This document shows positions 27,620 to 36,117 of a stretch of DNA of 64,000 nt, piece after piece; within the stretch, counting starts at the first letter, position 1; every line of letters starts with the position of its first letter. Made by a program: the position numbers and the translations under genes. Source of the stretch: DATAWK01 sp036267255 (GTDB lineage: Bacteria; Acidobacteriota; Terriglobia; Terriglobales; Acidobacteriaceae); NCBI GenBank assembly GCA_036267255.1, contig DATAWK010000023.1:1-64000 (forward strand), given 5' to 3'. Below the pieces are notes generated by a model. The model did no database searches, had not been told where the DNA came from, and saw nothing but the letters and a program-made list of their open reading frames with translations.

Positions 27620-28417
27620 ATGAACCATGATTTTGATGTTTCTTATATGACAACTTCTTATTTCGCACCTCATTCCCAGGCTCTTCTGGAAATAGAAGAA
27701 TCTGAAATTTCCTGCTTTGATGTTGTCTCCTTTGCAGCAGACACGCTGCAAAACTGGCAAAATCTCGCTGCCATTCTCGACCACACGCTGCTCAAGCCCG
27801 ATGCCAATCGCGAACAGATCCTGCATCTCTGCCAGGAAGCCGCGCACTACCGTTTTGCCTGTGCGATGGTGAATCCCTGCTGGGTAGCGCTGGCCTGCTC
27901 TGCGCTTGCCGGAACCGGCATCCCCGTGGGAACGGTTCTCGGCTTCCCTCTCGGCGCATCGTTGACGTCCACCAAACGACAGGAGGCGCTCACTCTGCTG
28001 CGTCTGGGCGCGCGGGAAATCGACATGGTGATGAACGTGGGCCTGCTGAAGAGCGGCAATCCTGCAGCGGTGCATCAGGACATCCACGCCGTCGCGGAAG
28101 TTGCCCACGAAGCGGGCGCTCTGGTCAAGGTCATTCTGGAAACCTGTCTGCTCTCGCTCGAAGAAAAGCTGCTCGCGTCGGAGCTGGCCATTGCTGCCGG
28201 AGCGGACTTTATCAAGACCAGCACCGGCTTCTCCACCGGTGGCGCAACCGTCGATGACGTTAGTCTGATGCGCGGTGTCGCCGGTGGGCGATGTGGCGTG
28301 AAGGCCTCCGGAGGCATTCGCTCCTTCGACGAAGCGAGCGCCATGGTCCAGGCCGGAGCCAACCGCATCGGCACCAGTTCCAGCGTCAGCATCGTCCACG
28401 CACTCGGCGCACTCTAG
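27620..28417 (+). CDS. deoC: Deoxyribose-phosphate aldolase
   Basis: 265 residues from ATG 27620. It splits 2-deoxyribose-5-phosphate into glyceraldehyde-3-phosphate and acetaldehyde in deoxynucleoside catabolism. TIM-barrel motifs: LDHTLLKPDA, VGTVLGFPLGA, EIDMVMNVG, LVKVILETCLL (first active-site Lys) and FIKTSTGFSTGGAT (Schiff-base Lys), KASGGIRSF. The first ~45 residues precede the family core and look variable. Nearness to hpt fits a nucleoside-salvage group. Confidence 0.95.
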   Translation: MNHDFDVSYMTTSYFAPHSQALLEIEESEISCFDVVSFAADTLQNWQNLAAILDHTLLKPDANREQILHLCQEAAHYRFACAMVNPCWVALACSALAGTGIPVGTVLGFPLGASLTSTKRQEALTLLRLGAREIDMVMNVGLLKSGNPAAVHQDIHAVAEVAHEAGALVKVILETCLLSLEEKLLASELAIAAGADFIKTSTGFSTGGATVDDVSLMRGVAGGRCGVKASGGIRSFDEASAMVQAGANRIGTSSSVSIVHALGAL

Positions 28418-28520
28418 CGGGTCCACGCCCGCTTGGTGGACGCGGGTGGCTGGGATGCATCGTTTGTTCGCCGTGTCATTCCTCGCCCTGGTGCCAACGC
28501 AGCCGCACCGAAAAATCTGC

Positions 28521-28549
28521 TTGTCACCCATGCAGCCGTCTGCTTTACT
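28521..28549 (+). promoter_or_regulatory. Candidate promoter for a leaderless DUF2157 gene
   Basis: TTGTCA (28521-28526), 17 bases, TTTACT (28544-28549), and ATG only nine bases further on. Transcription would begin at or next to the start codon; no Shine-Dalgarno sequence is present. Confidence 0.45.
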
Positions 28550-28558
28550 GCGATTCGA

Positions 28559-29719
28559 ATGGAAGACGCAGAACAATACGTAGCCCGATGGCAGGCTGCC
28601 GGGTTGCTCGACGAGAGCACGGCAGCCGCAATTCGCGCCTATGAAACGAAGCAGACCAGGCCGCAGAGGCACCAGTGGCAGGTTCTATTGGCCCTCATCT
28701 TGGGCGGCATACTTCTGGGCGCTGGAGTGTTGCTCTTTGTCGCGGCGAACTGGGACAAGGTTTCTCCCACCACGCGCATGATCCTGGTCCTTTCCATGCT
28801 GGTGTTCTTTCACGGATTCGGTTTGCTGGCGCATGAAAAATTTGCCGGGCTGGCTACAGCAATGCACGCCGTCGGCACCATGTCGGCAGGTGCGGCGATC
28901 GCGTTGATCGGACAGATTTTCAATATGCAGGAACATTGGCCCGCAGCAATCCTCTTGTGGGCACTATGCGCCGCGGCAGGATGGATTCTGTTGCGGGATC
29001 AATTTCAGCAGACGCTCACGCTGCTGCTTATTCCCGCCTGGATCGTTTCCGAATTGGTTTACCGAGCCAGTGCCTACAATGGCGCGGATATCTACATCGC
29101 ACGGGTATTGGCCGTAATTGGAGCGGTATATTTGTCTGCATTTCTGCACTCACGCAAGCACGTGGTTTCCGGTGTCCTGTTCAGCACCGGTGCGATTCTG
29201 CTGCCAATATCGGTCGGCATCTTAGCAGAAGGCGGGTGGAATATGGGCTTTCAGCAGCCCTGGGGCTTCGTGCCGCTCTCCTATCGTCTGGCTGCGCTCG
29301 GAATTCTGCTGTTGGCAGGCATTTTCGGCGCGATGTCGGAAAAGCAGAGCATTGTCCCCGTATCGATTGCAGCGGTCGTGGCCTATGTTCTCCCCTGGTC
29401 GCAGAAGACAGTCGCACAGAACGCTTCTGGATTCATGTGGAAGTTCGCGGGTCCAGGTTTGCTAACGTACCTGATCGTCGCAGCCGCGGCGGTCTCTTTT
29501 GTCTGGTGGGGTGTGCGAACATCCGCAAAAGCACTCGTGAACTACGGCATGGTCGCTTTTGCGCTGACGGTGATCTGGTTTTATTTTTCAAGTGTGATGG
29601 ACAGGCTCGGACGATCGCTGGGACTCATCCTGCTGGGCGTGCTGTTTTTGGCTGGGGGTTGGGGGCTGGAACAGACGCGGCGGAAACTGGTGCGCAGCAT
29701 CGACGGAGGTGCCGCATGA
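28559..29719 (+). CDS. DUF2157 multi-helix membrane protein
   Basis: 386 residues from ATG 28559; the frame is open upstream to 28433 but that extension is not membrane-like and lacks family similarity. A short cytoplasmic N-terminus (VARWQAAGLLDESTAAAIRAYE) typical of DUF2157 is followed by about ten or eleven hydrophobic helices beginning with ILGGILLGAGVLLFVAANWD. Function of the family is unknown. The next gene encodes its usual partner, a GDYXXLXY-type protein, and overlaps the stop by four bases. Confidence 0.85.
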   Translation: MEDAEQYVARWQAAGLLDESTAAAIRAYETKQTRPQRHQWQVLLALILGGILLGAGVLLFVAANWDKVSPTTRMILVLSMLVFFHGFGLLAHEKFAGLATAMHAVGTMSAGAAIALIGQIFNMQEHWPAAILLWALCAAAGWILLRDQFQQTLTLLLIPAWIVSELVYRASAYNGADIYIARVLAVIGAVYLSAFLHSRKHVVSGVLFSTGAILLPISVGILAEGGWNMGFQQPWGFVPLSYRLAALGILLLAGIFGAMSEKQSIVPVSIAAVVAYVLPWSQKTVAQNASGFMWKFAGPGLLTYLIVAAAAVSFVWWGVRTSAKALVNYGMVAFALTVIWFYFSSVMDRLGRSLGLILLGVLFLAGGWGLEQTRRKLVRSIDGGAA

Positions 29720-30273
29720 GACAACGCCGCGCCGCTCTGGCTCTGTTGGCCGTTCAGCTTTTGCTGGTGCTGAGCGTGGCCGGCAAGTATCTCTACGAGC
29801 GCAGGGTCTGTCCACGCGTTTGGGTGAGGACGCAGCAATTCGATCCGAACCAACTCTTGCGTGGACGATACCTCGCATTGCATCTGTTGGTGGATGCCTG
29901 TTCCCTGCCACACGATCCGAAGTACTTCGTACGCGGCTATCAATATCACAATCGCGTTGCGCTGCCGGGTCATTGGACATGGAATGTGACCCTCGCAGTG
30001 GAAAATGGGCACCTGGTGCCACGCCTGGCAGACCGCCATGGATCGCCGAACGGCATCCAGCAGGTATGGCTTCGGGAAGGCGACCCGTGCGACAAAGTAC
30101 CGCTTCTGCAGCGTGAAGAGTATTTCGTCCCTGATCAGGCGAGAGGTCCGCTCCCACTCCAGCGGGGCCAGGAATTATGGGTCGAAGTCACCGTGCCACC
30201 CAGCGGCCCTCCGCGGCCAATTCAGCTTGCACTGTCGAGTCAATCCGGCTTTCAACCGATCAGGTTTGAATAA
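29716..30273 (+). CDS. GDYXXLXY-family membrane-anchored protein (degenerate motif)
   Basis: 185 residues from ATG 29716, overlapping the DUF2157 stop (ATGA); the frame is open far upstream but inside the previous gene. An N-terminal anchor helix (ALALLAVQLLLVLSVAG) is followed by an extracytoplasmic domain. The family motif G-D-Y-x-x-L-x-Y appears as GRYLALHL (Asp and last Tyr changed), and EEYFVPDQARG matches the second conserved region. Function unknown; always seen with DUF2157 or DUF4401 proteins. Confidence 0.8.
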   Translation: MRQRRAALALLAVQLLLVLSVAGKYLYERRVCPRVWVRTQQFDPNQLLRGRYLALHLLVDACSLPHDPKYFVRGYQYHNRVALPGHWTWNVTLAVENGHLVPRLADRHGSPNGIQQVWLREGDPCDKVPLLQREEYFVPDQARGPLPLQRGQELWVEVTVPPSGPPRPIQLALSSQSGFQPIRFE

Positions 30274-30439
30274 GCAATGGGCATCTGGCAATGGGCGACG
30301 GCCACTCTCAATCGCGCAGCAATGCGCTGTTTACCAAAATTCGCCCTGTTTTCAACACCTTCGCATCCTTTCTGCTCGCAAAAGTCCCACGCTCCGCCCT
30401 CCCCACTCGCCCCCTCTACGATATGCTCAGTAGTGGTTC

Positions 30440-32416
30440 ATGAAATCCTCTGATCGCAAATCCGGAAACCCTTCCAGCGCCGACGCTGGCAGGCAAGATA
30501 CGCCATCCAGCCCGGCACACAGCCTGCAGGCGCAAGATCCTGCTCAGGTTACGCCCCAATCGGCTCCCCAGGCCGCAGCCCCGGCACCTGCCGATGCGCA
30601 CATTGCGCACGCTGCCTTCGAAGGTGACTATCGTCCCGTCTCAGCGGAAGGTCTTCCGCCCGCACAGCCGCGCATCGACACCATGCAAACCGACTTTCTG
30701 ATGCGCCTGGCCGATGCCCTGAACACCACGCTCGATCTGCAGACATTGCTGCACCGCGTGGCGGACCTGGTACGCGCCGTCATCGACTACCGCATCTTCT
30801 CTATCCTGCTGATCAACGATCGTACCAACGATCTCCGTATGCGCTTCCAGATTGGCCACTCGCCGGAGGTGGAACGCTTGCGCGTCCGCATGGGCCAGGG
30901 CGTTGTCGGACAGGTTGCCGAGCGCCGCGAAGCCATGCTCATCGACGATGTCCGCAGCCTCAGCAACTATATCGAAGCCAATCCCAACGTACGCTCCGAG
31001 ATGGCCCTTCCGCTCATCACCAAGAACCGCGTCATCGGCGTCATTGATATTCAATCCGAACAGGCCGATTATTTTCGCCCGGAACATTTGCACCTGCTGC
31101 AATTGACCGCATCCCGCGTCGCCATAGCCATTGAAAATGCGCGCCTGTACACTCGCATTTCCCGCCAGGCGCAGACCCTCGAAGTGCTGCACGAGATCAG
31201 CCGCGAGATCACGTCCATCCTCGACCCGGATCAACTGCTGGAGCGCGTCGGGCACCTGTTAAAGCGCGTCATCCCCTACCAGATGTTCGTCATCTGGATG
31301 CTGAATGAGAAACGCAACCTGCTGGAGCATCGCTTCTCCATTCGCTTCGGCCAGACCGACCAATCCCTCGCGGAACCGGTGCCCATCCAGCACGGACTCA
31401 TCGGCGCCGCCGTCACCAGTCGCCAGCCCATCATGGTGGGCGATGTCCGGCGTGACCCGCGTTATGTCATGGTGCACCCGGAAACACGTTCCGAGATGGC
31501 CGTCCCTCTCATTTACAAAGGCAAAGTTCTCGGTGTGCTCGACCTGGAACACACCCGCCTGCATTTCTTTAATGAAGAACACCTGCACGCCGTCAGCACG
31601 CTTGCCGCGCAGCTTGCCGTGGCCATAGAGAACGCTCGCCTCTACCAGCGCGTCGCGCAGGAAGAGCAGCGCATGGAAACCGATTTGGCCATGGCGCGCG
31701 AAGTGCAGTTTCGCCTGCTGCCGCCATCCATGCCGCAGTTGCCGCATGCCCAGTTTGCCTCGCGTTTTGTTCCCGCACGCACCATCGGCGGCGATATGTA
31801 TGATTTTCTCGACTACGGCGACGACCATCTCGGCATTGCGCTGGGCGATGTCAGCGGCAAGGGTGCTCCCGCGGCCCTCTATGCAGCGGTCGTCAGCGGA
31901 TTGCTGCGCTCCAACGCCGCGCGCAAACCTTCTCCTGCGGAGATGTTGAAATTTCTCAACAACTCGTTGCAGGAGCGCAAAGTCGATTCGCAATACGTCG
32001 TCATGCTCTATGCTGTCTGGAATGATAAAAACTGCACCCTGCAGATTGCCAATGCCGGGGCCACGCAACCTTTTTTCTGCCGTTCCGGAAAAGTGGAAGC
32101 CATCAAGGCTGAAGGCTATCCGCTCGGCATGTTCCCGGATGTCGAGTATGAAGAATTCACCATCGCCACCCAACCCGGAGACTTTATCGTCTTCTTCAGC
32201 GATGGCATGCTGGATGCGGAAAATGATGCCGGGGATATGTTTGGCGAAGAGCGCCTGATCTCCGTTCTTACCAAGAACCGCCGCTGCTCCGCTCACACCA
32301 TGGTCAACGGAATCCTGAAATCCGTCTCCGCTTTTCAAGGAGGCATCGAACATTTTGACGATGAAACCATCGTCGCCCTGCGCGTCACCAGCGAAAAAGT
32401 ACAGCCGGAGTGCTAA
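30440..32416 (+). CDS. GAF-GAF-SpoIIE (PP2C-type) protein phosphatase
   Basis: 658 residues. A disordered Ala/Pro/Gln-rich N-terminus (~1-80), two GAF domains (~100-240 and ~260-400), a coiled linker (EEQRMETDLAMAREVQF), and a PPM/SpoIIE phosphatase domain (~420-655) with metal-binding GGDMYDF, GDVSGKGAPAALYAA and FFSDGMLDAEN. Such proteins usually dephosphorylate anti-anti-sigma factors, the GAF domains sensing small ligands. Cytoplasmic: no signal or membrane segment. No anti-sigma partner is adjacent. Its stop overlaps that of the convergent TPR gene. Confidence 0.92.
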   Translation: MKSSDRKSGNPSSADAGRQDTPSSPAHSLQAQDPAQVTPQSAPQAAAPAPADAHIAHAAFEGDYRPVSAEGLPPAQPRIDTMQTDFLMRLADALNTTLDLQTLLHRVADLVRAVIDYRIFSILLINDRTNDLRMRFQIGHSPEVERLRVRMGQGVVGQVAERREAMLIDDVRSLSNYIEANPNVRSEMALPLITKNRVIGVIDIQSEQADYFRPEHLHLLQLTASRVAIAIENARLYTRISRQAQTLEVLHEISREITSILDPDQLLERVGHLLKRVIPYQMFVIWMLNEKRNLLEHRFSIRFGQTDQSLAEPVPIQHGLIGAAVTSRQPIMVGDVRRDPRYVMVHPETRSEMAVPLIYKGKVLGVLDLEHTRLHFFNEEHLHAVSTLAAQLAVAIENARLYQRVAQEEQRMETDLAMAREVQFRLLPPSMPQLPHAQFASRFVPARTIGGDMYDFLDYGDDHLGIALGDVSGKGAPAALYAAVVSGLLRSNAARKPSPAEMLKFLNNSLQERKVDSQYVVMLYAVWNDKNCTLQIANAGATQPFFCRSGKVEAIKAEGYPLGMFPDVEYEEFTIATQPGDFIVFFSDGMLDAENDAGDMFGEERLISVLTKNRRCSAHTMVNGILKSVSAFQGGIEHFDDETIVALRVTSEKVQPEC

Positions 32417-33228
32417 CGGCTGCTGTTCCCTGTCGAGGCCAATTTTCGCAAGCGACCCAGTTCCCGCTCTAACTCTTCCCGCTGCGGAGTTTTCTCTCCC
32501 TCCAGCGCCAGATACGTCTCCAGCTCATCCGCCGCCTGCGCATATTGTGCACTGGCCACCAACGCACTGGCGTGCAGCAGATGCAGCGGAGCGAAGCCTG
32601 CCGGTGCCCGCAGTGCGGCCCGGTTGCTCCATTCCAGCGCGGCCTGCGCATGTTCCAGTCCGGCCTCGGCCCGCGCCTGTTGATACGCAATCTGCCACCA
32701 CTGCGTGCTCGCCGCCAGCACCGGTGTCAAAGCAACCACCGCAGCACTGTACTGGCCCAGATAATTGTCCGCCGTGGCCAGAATCACATAAGCCTTTAGA
32801 TTGGACGCGTCCGCGTGCATCGCAGTCTTTGCCGTTGACTGTGCCAGAAGAAAGTTTCTTTGTGACAACTGCGCCGTCGCCGCCAGCGCATAGGCATCGG
32901 AAAACGTTGCGTCCGCGTGCATGGCACGCTCGGCATCGCGTTCTGCTTCGGATGCGCGGCCGCGCTGCAGCGCCAGCACCCCTTTCTGATAGATTGCCCG
33001 TGCCTTCTGCGATACGCCGAGCTGCGTAACGGAAACCGTTGCTCCGTCCCCGAAAATGGCATCCGTCTCTGCCTGTGCATCGCTGCCCGTCGCAGTGCTC
33101 GCCGCAGATTTTCCCGCCGCTCGCGCCGTGCTCTCATCCACAACCGTCGCGCCCGCCACAAACGACGCCGTCGCCAGCAGAAGGATCGTTCCCAAAAGAA
33201 AGTTTCGTGTCCGCGTGCTTCTACCCAT
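32413..33228 (-). CDS. Exported TPR-like protein
   Basis: 271 residues with a signal peptide or anchor (FLLGTILLLATASFVAGA). Residues ~70-260 form four or five TPR-like hairpins (AIYQKGVLALQRGRASEAERDAERAMH, SDAYALAATAQLSQRNFLLAQ). No catalytic motif. The TAG overlaps the TAA of the phosphatase gene on the other strand (shared bases 32413-32416). Partner unknown. Confidence 0.75.
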   Translation of the reverse strand: MGRSTRTRNFLLGTILLLATASFVAGATVVDESTARAAGKSAASTATGSDAQAETDAIFGDGATVSVTQLGVSQKARAIYQKGVLALQRGRASEAERDAERAMHADATFSDAYALAATAQLSQRNFLLAQSTAKTAMHADASNLKAYVILATADNYLGQYSAAVVALTPVLAASTQWWQIAYQQARAEAGLEHAQAALEWSNRAALRAPAGFAPLHLLHASALVASAQYAQAADELETYLALEGEKTPQREELERELGRLRKLASTGNSSR

Positions 33229-33427
33229 ATCGTTCTACCTGTGTCTGTCTATCTGTGTTTGTGGGCCACATCCCCACGCCCTCAGTATTGGGTCAAAACA
33301 TCGCCTCTTCGCGGAAGAATGATCTCGCGATACGATGGAGATTCCAGATTGAATTGCTTGTTTCGAAATGGAACTCAATGGGGCATTTCTTTTTATGCAG
33401 CCTTGTGTTCCAGGGAAGGGTTTCTTC

Positions 33428-34729
33428 GTGTCCGGATCCACCTCAACGCGCCGGGTTCTGCCCGCGCGCAATATACTCGGCAGCCTTCGCCTGCCGGGAG
33501 ACAAGAGCATTTCGCATCGTTACGCCATGCTGGCCGCACTGGCCGGCGGCACCACGCGCCTGCAGAATTTCTCCACCGGCGCCGATCCTCATAGCACCCT
33601 TGCCTGCGTCCAGCAGCTGGGCGCGCACGTCGTCCATACGGCAGAGGACAGCATTGAAATCGCCGGCACGGCTGGCCATTTTCAGCAGCCCGCCGCTCCA
33701 CTCGACTGCGGCAACTCCGGTTCCACCATGCGCATGCTCGCGGGATTGCTCGCCGCGCAACCCATCACCTGCACCCTCATCGGCGACGATTCCCTCACCC
33801 GCCGCCCCATGGAGCGCATCCGCAAACCGCTCTCCGTCATGGGCGCGCAGGTCGATCTCACCGACGGCCACGCACCCATGACCATCCACGGCGGCGCCTT
33901 GCAAGGCACCGATTTCACCACGCCCATCGCCAGCGCCCAGGTAAAAAGCTGCCTGCTCTTCGCCGGACTGCAGGCCCAGGGCGTCACTACCGTGCATGAG
34001 CCGGTGCGCACGCGCGATCATGGCGAGCTGGCCCTGCGCGCCTTTGGCGCCGAACTCACGCGCACGCGCGACAGTGTCACCATCGCTGGCGGTCAAGCCC
34101 TGCAGGCCATCGACGCTACCGTTCCCGGCGATCTCTCCTCCGCCGCATTTTTTCTCTGCGCGGCAGCCATCTTTCCGGAATCCAACCTGGTGCTCGATGG
34201 CGTCGGCATGAATCCCACGCGCGCCACGCTGCTTGATGTGCTGCGCCTGCTGGGGTTGCACCTCTCCATCCTGCAACTCCACGAACAGCACGGAGAGCTG
34301 GTCGGCACCATCCAGGCCTCCGGTTCCGCCAGCGGCCTGCGCGGCGCAACCATCTCCGGCGCGCTCTCGGCCCAGCTGATTGATGAACTGCCCGTGCTCG
34401 CAGCCATCGCGCCCTACACAGAGAACGGCATTCAAATCCGCGACGCCAGGGAACTCCGCGTCAAGGAATCCGACCGTATCGCGTTGGTCGCGCAGAACCT
34501 GCGCGCCATGGGCGCTTCGGTCACCGAACACGAAGATGGTCTCGACGTACCCGGTGGGCAGGCCTTGCACGGAGCGGAGATCGACTCCGGCGGCGATCAT
34601 CGCATCGCGATGGCCTTCTCCGTCGCCGCTCTGCGCGCCACGGGCGAAACGCAGATTCACGGCGCGGAATCGGCTGCAATCTCGTTTCCAGAATTTTTCG
34701 GTATGTTGGAGCAAGTCGCCGAGCGATAG
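33428..34729 (+). CDS. aroA: 3-phosphoshikimate 1-carboxyvinyltransferase (EPSP synthase)
   Basis: 433 residues from GTG 33428, chosen because AGGGAAGGG lies just upstream; an ATG at 33368 would add a 20-residue non-family leader. It joins shikimate-3-phosphate and PEP in aromatic amino-acid synthesis. Motifs: LPGDKSISHRYAML, GNSGSTMRMLAGLLA, RPMERIRKPL, LRVKESDRI and GDHRIAMAF. The PGDKSISHR form resembles the Bacillus/CP4-type rather than the enteric PGSKSxSNR type; glyphosate behaviour is not predictable from this. It is isolated from other aro genes. Confidence 0.96.
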   Translation: MSGSTSTRRVLPARNILGSLRLPGDKSISHRYAMLAALAGGTTRLQNFSTGADPHSTLACVQQLGAHVVHTAEDSIEIAGTAGHFQQPAAPLDCGNSGSTMRMLAGLLAAQPITCTLIGDDSLTRRPMERIRKPLSVMGAQVDLTDGHAPMTIHGGALQGTDFTTPIASAQVKSCLLFAGLQAQGVTTVHEPVRTRDHGELALRAFGAELTRTRDSVTIAGGQALQAIDATVPGDLSSAAFFLCAAAIFPESNLVLDGVGMNPTRATLLDVLRLLGLHLSILQLHEQHGELVGTIQASGSASGLRGATISGALSAQLIDELPVLAAIAPYTENGIQIRDARELRVKESDRIALVAQNLRAMGASVTEHEDGLDVPGGQALHGAEIDSGGDHRIAMAFSVAALRATGETQIHGAESAAISFPEFFGMLEQVAER

Positions 34730-34770
34730 ACTACTCAGAGCAAACCGAAACAATCGAGGACACATCCCAA

Positions 34771-36048
34771 ATGATGATGGATCCGACTCATGTTATGAAG
34801 GAGTGCGCTACCACCCGCTGCTGCATTGCCGGTGGTGGTCCGGCGGGCATGGTTCTAGGGTTTCTGCTCGCGCGTGCCGGTGTCGATGTTCTCGTGCTCG
34901 AAAAGCACGCGGACTTTCTGCGTGACTTTCGCGGGGACACCATTCATCCTTCCACCCTCGAAGTCCTGTACGAACTTGGCCTCCTCGACGAATTCCTGCA
35001 GCGCCCGCATCAGGAGTTCACCCAGGTTGGCGCTCGGATTGAGGACTTCGCGGTAACCATTGGAGATTTTTCCCACCTGCCCACCCATTGCAAATTCATC
35101 GCGCTCATGCCGCAGTGGGATTTCCTGAACTTCCTTGCAGAAAAGGCAAAGCGATATCCGCAATTCCATCTACGCGTGGAGGCCGAAGTCATCGAATTGA
35201 TCGAAGAAGATGGCCGCGTGGCGGGTGTGCGCGCAAAAACGCCGCAAGGCATTCTGGAAGTCCGCGCGGATCTGGTCATCGGCGCCGACGGCCGCCACTC
35301 TACCGTTCGCAAACAGGCCGCGCTGGAAGTCATCGACCGCGGCGCTCCCATTGACGTGCTCTGGATGCGGATCACGCGACAGCCCAGCGACCCCGATGAA
35401 ACACTGGGAAACTTCCGTGCCGGAAAGCTTCTGGTCACCATCAACCGCGGTGATTATTGGCAATGCGCTTATGTCATTCCCAAGGGAGGGTCCGACACGA
35501 TTCACCAAAACGGCCTGCCTGCCTTTCGGGAAAGCATCGCCACGGCTGCGCCTTTCCTGCGTGGACGCGTGGACGGAATCAAGAGCTGGGACGACGTCAA
35601 GCTCTTGACCGTCGCCGTCGATCATCTGCGCAACTGGTCCCGGGCCGGACTTCTGTGTATTGGAGACGCGGCGCACGCCATGTCTCCCGTCGGCGGCGTC
35701 GGTATCAACCTTGCCATTCAGGATGCCGTGGCAACTGCAAATATTCTTACCCCGTCTCTGACTAAACCATCGACGCAGCAATCCTTGCATACCGCCATCG
35801 ACAACACGCTGCGTAACGTGCAACAGCGCCGCGAATACCCCACGCGTATGACGCAGGCAGTTCAGGTTTTTCTGCACAAACGCCTGCTCGGCCCAGCTCT
35901 GGGTAACGTTACTCCCATCCGCCGGCTTCCTCTGCCACTCAAGCTCCTGCAGCAGTTCCCCGTGCTGCGCCGCATTCCCGCGCGCGTGGTTGGGCTGGGA
36001 TTCCGCCCGGAGCATGTGCAGACACAAGCTTCCACGTCAGAAAAATAA
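34771..36048 (+). CDS. FAD-dependent monooxygenase (PHBH fold)
   Basis: 425 residues. FAD-binding CCIAGGGPAGMVLGFLLARAG near the N-terminus, the internal LVIGADGRHSTVR (DG motif), and GDAAHAMSPVGGVGINLA (GD motif) define a flavoprotein aromatic hydroxylase-type enzyme. There is no membrane anchor, so ubiquinone-hydroxylase function is less likely; soluble aromatic oxidation is plausible. Starts 41 bases after aroA and may be cotranscribed, ending at the strong terminator at 36065. Confidence 0.88.
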   Translation: MMMDPTHVMKECATTRCCIAGGGPAGMVLGFLLARAGVDVLVLEKHADFLRDFRGDTIHPSTLEVLYELGLLDEFLQRPHQEFTQVGARIEDFAVTIGDFSHLPTHCKFIALMPQWDFLNFLAEKAKRYPQFHLRVEAEVIELIEEDGRVAGVRAKTPQGILEVRADLVIGADGRHSTVRKQAALEVIDRGAPIDVLWMRITRQPSDPDETLGNFRAGKLLVTINRGDYWQCAYVIPKGGSDTIHQNGLPAFRESIATAAPFLRGRVDGIKSWDDVKLLTVAVDHLRNWSRAGLLCIGDAAHAMSPVGGVGINLAIQDAVATANILTPSLTKPSTQQSLHTAIDNTLRNVQQRREYPTRMTQAVQVFLHKRLLGPALGNVTPIRRLPLPLKLLQQFPVLRRIPARVVGLGFRPEHVQTQASTSEK

Positions 36049-36064
36049 TCGAGCGCTGCCAAAT

Positions 36065-36098
36065 AAACAAGGCCGGGATCTCTCCCGGCCTTTGTTTG
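36065..36098. terminator. Strong bidirectional intrinsic terminator
   Basis: GGCCGGGA (36071-36078), a four-base loop, TCCCGGCC (36083-36090), flanked by AAACAA and TTTGTTT that extend the stem and provide T-tracts in both directions. It lies between the convergent monooxygenase and TolC-like genes. Confidence 0.9.
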
Positions 36099-36117
36099 TC
36101 TGTCTGCAGAACGCTTC

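Noticed and set aside
26852..28672. A 606-codon open frame on the minus strand across hpt and deoC
   Set aside because: It lies opposite two unmistakable enzymes, has no family motifs and unusual composition; it is a by-product of G+C-rich codon use.
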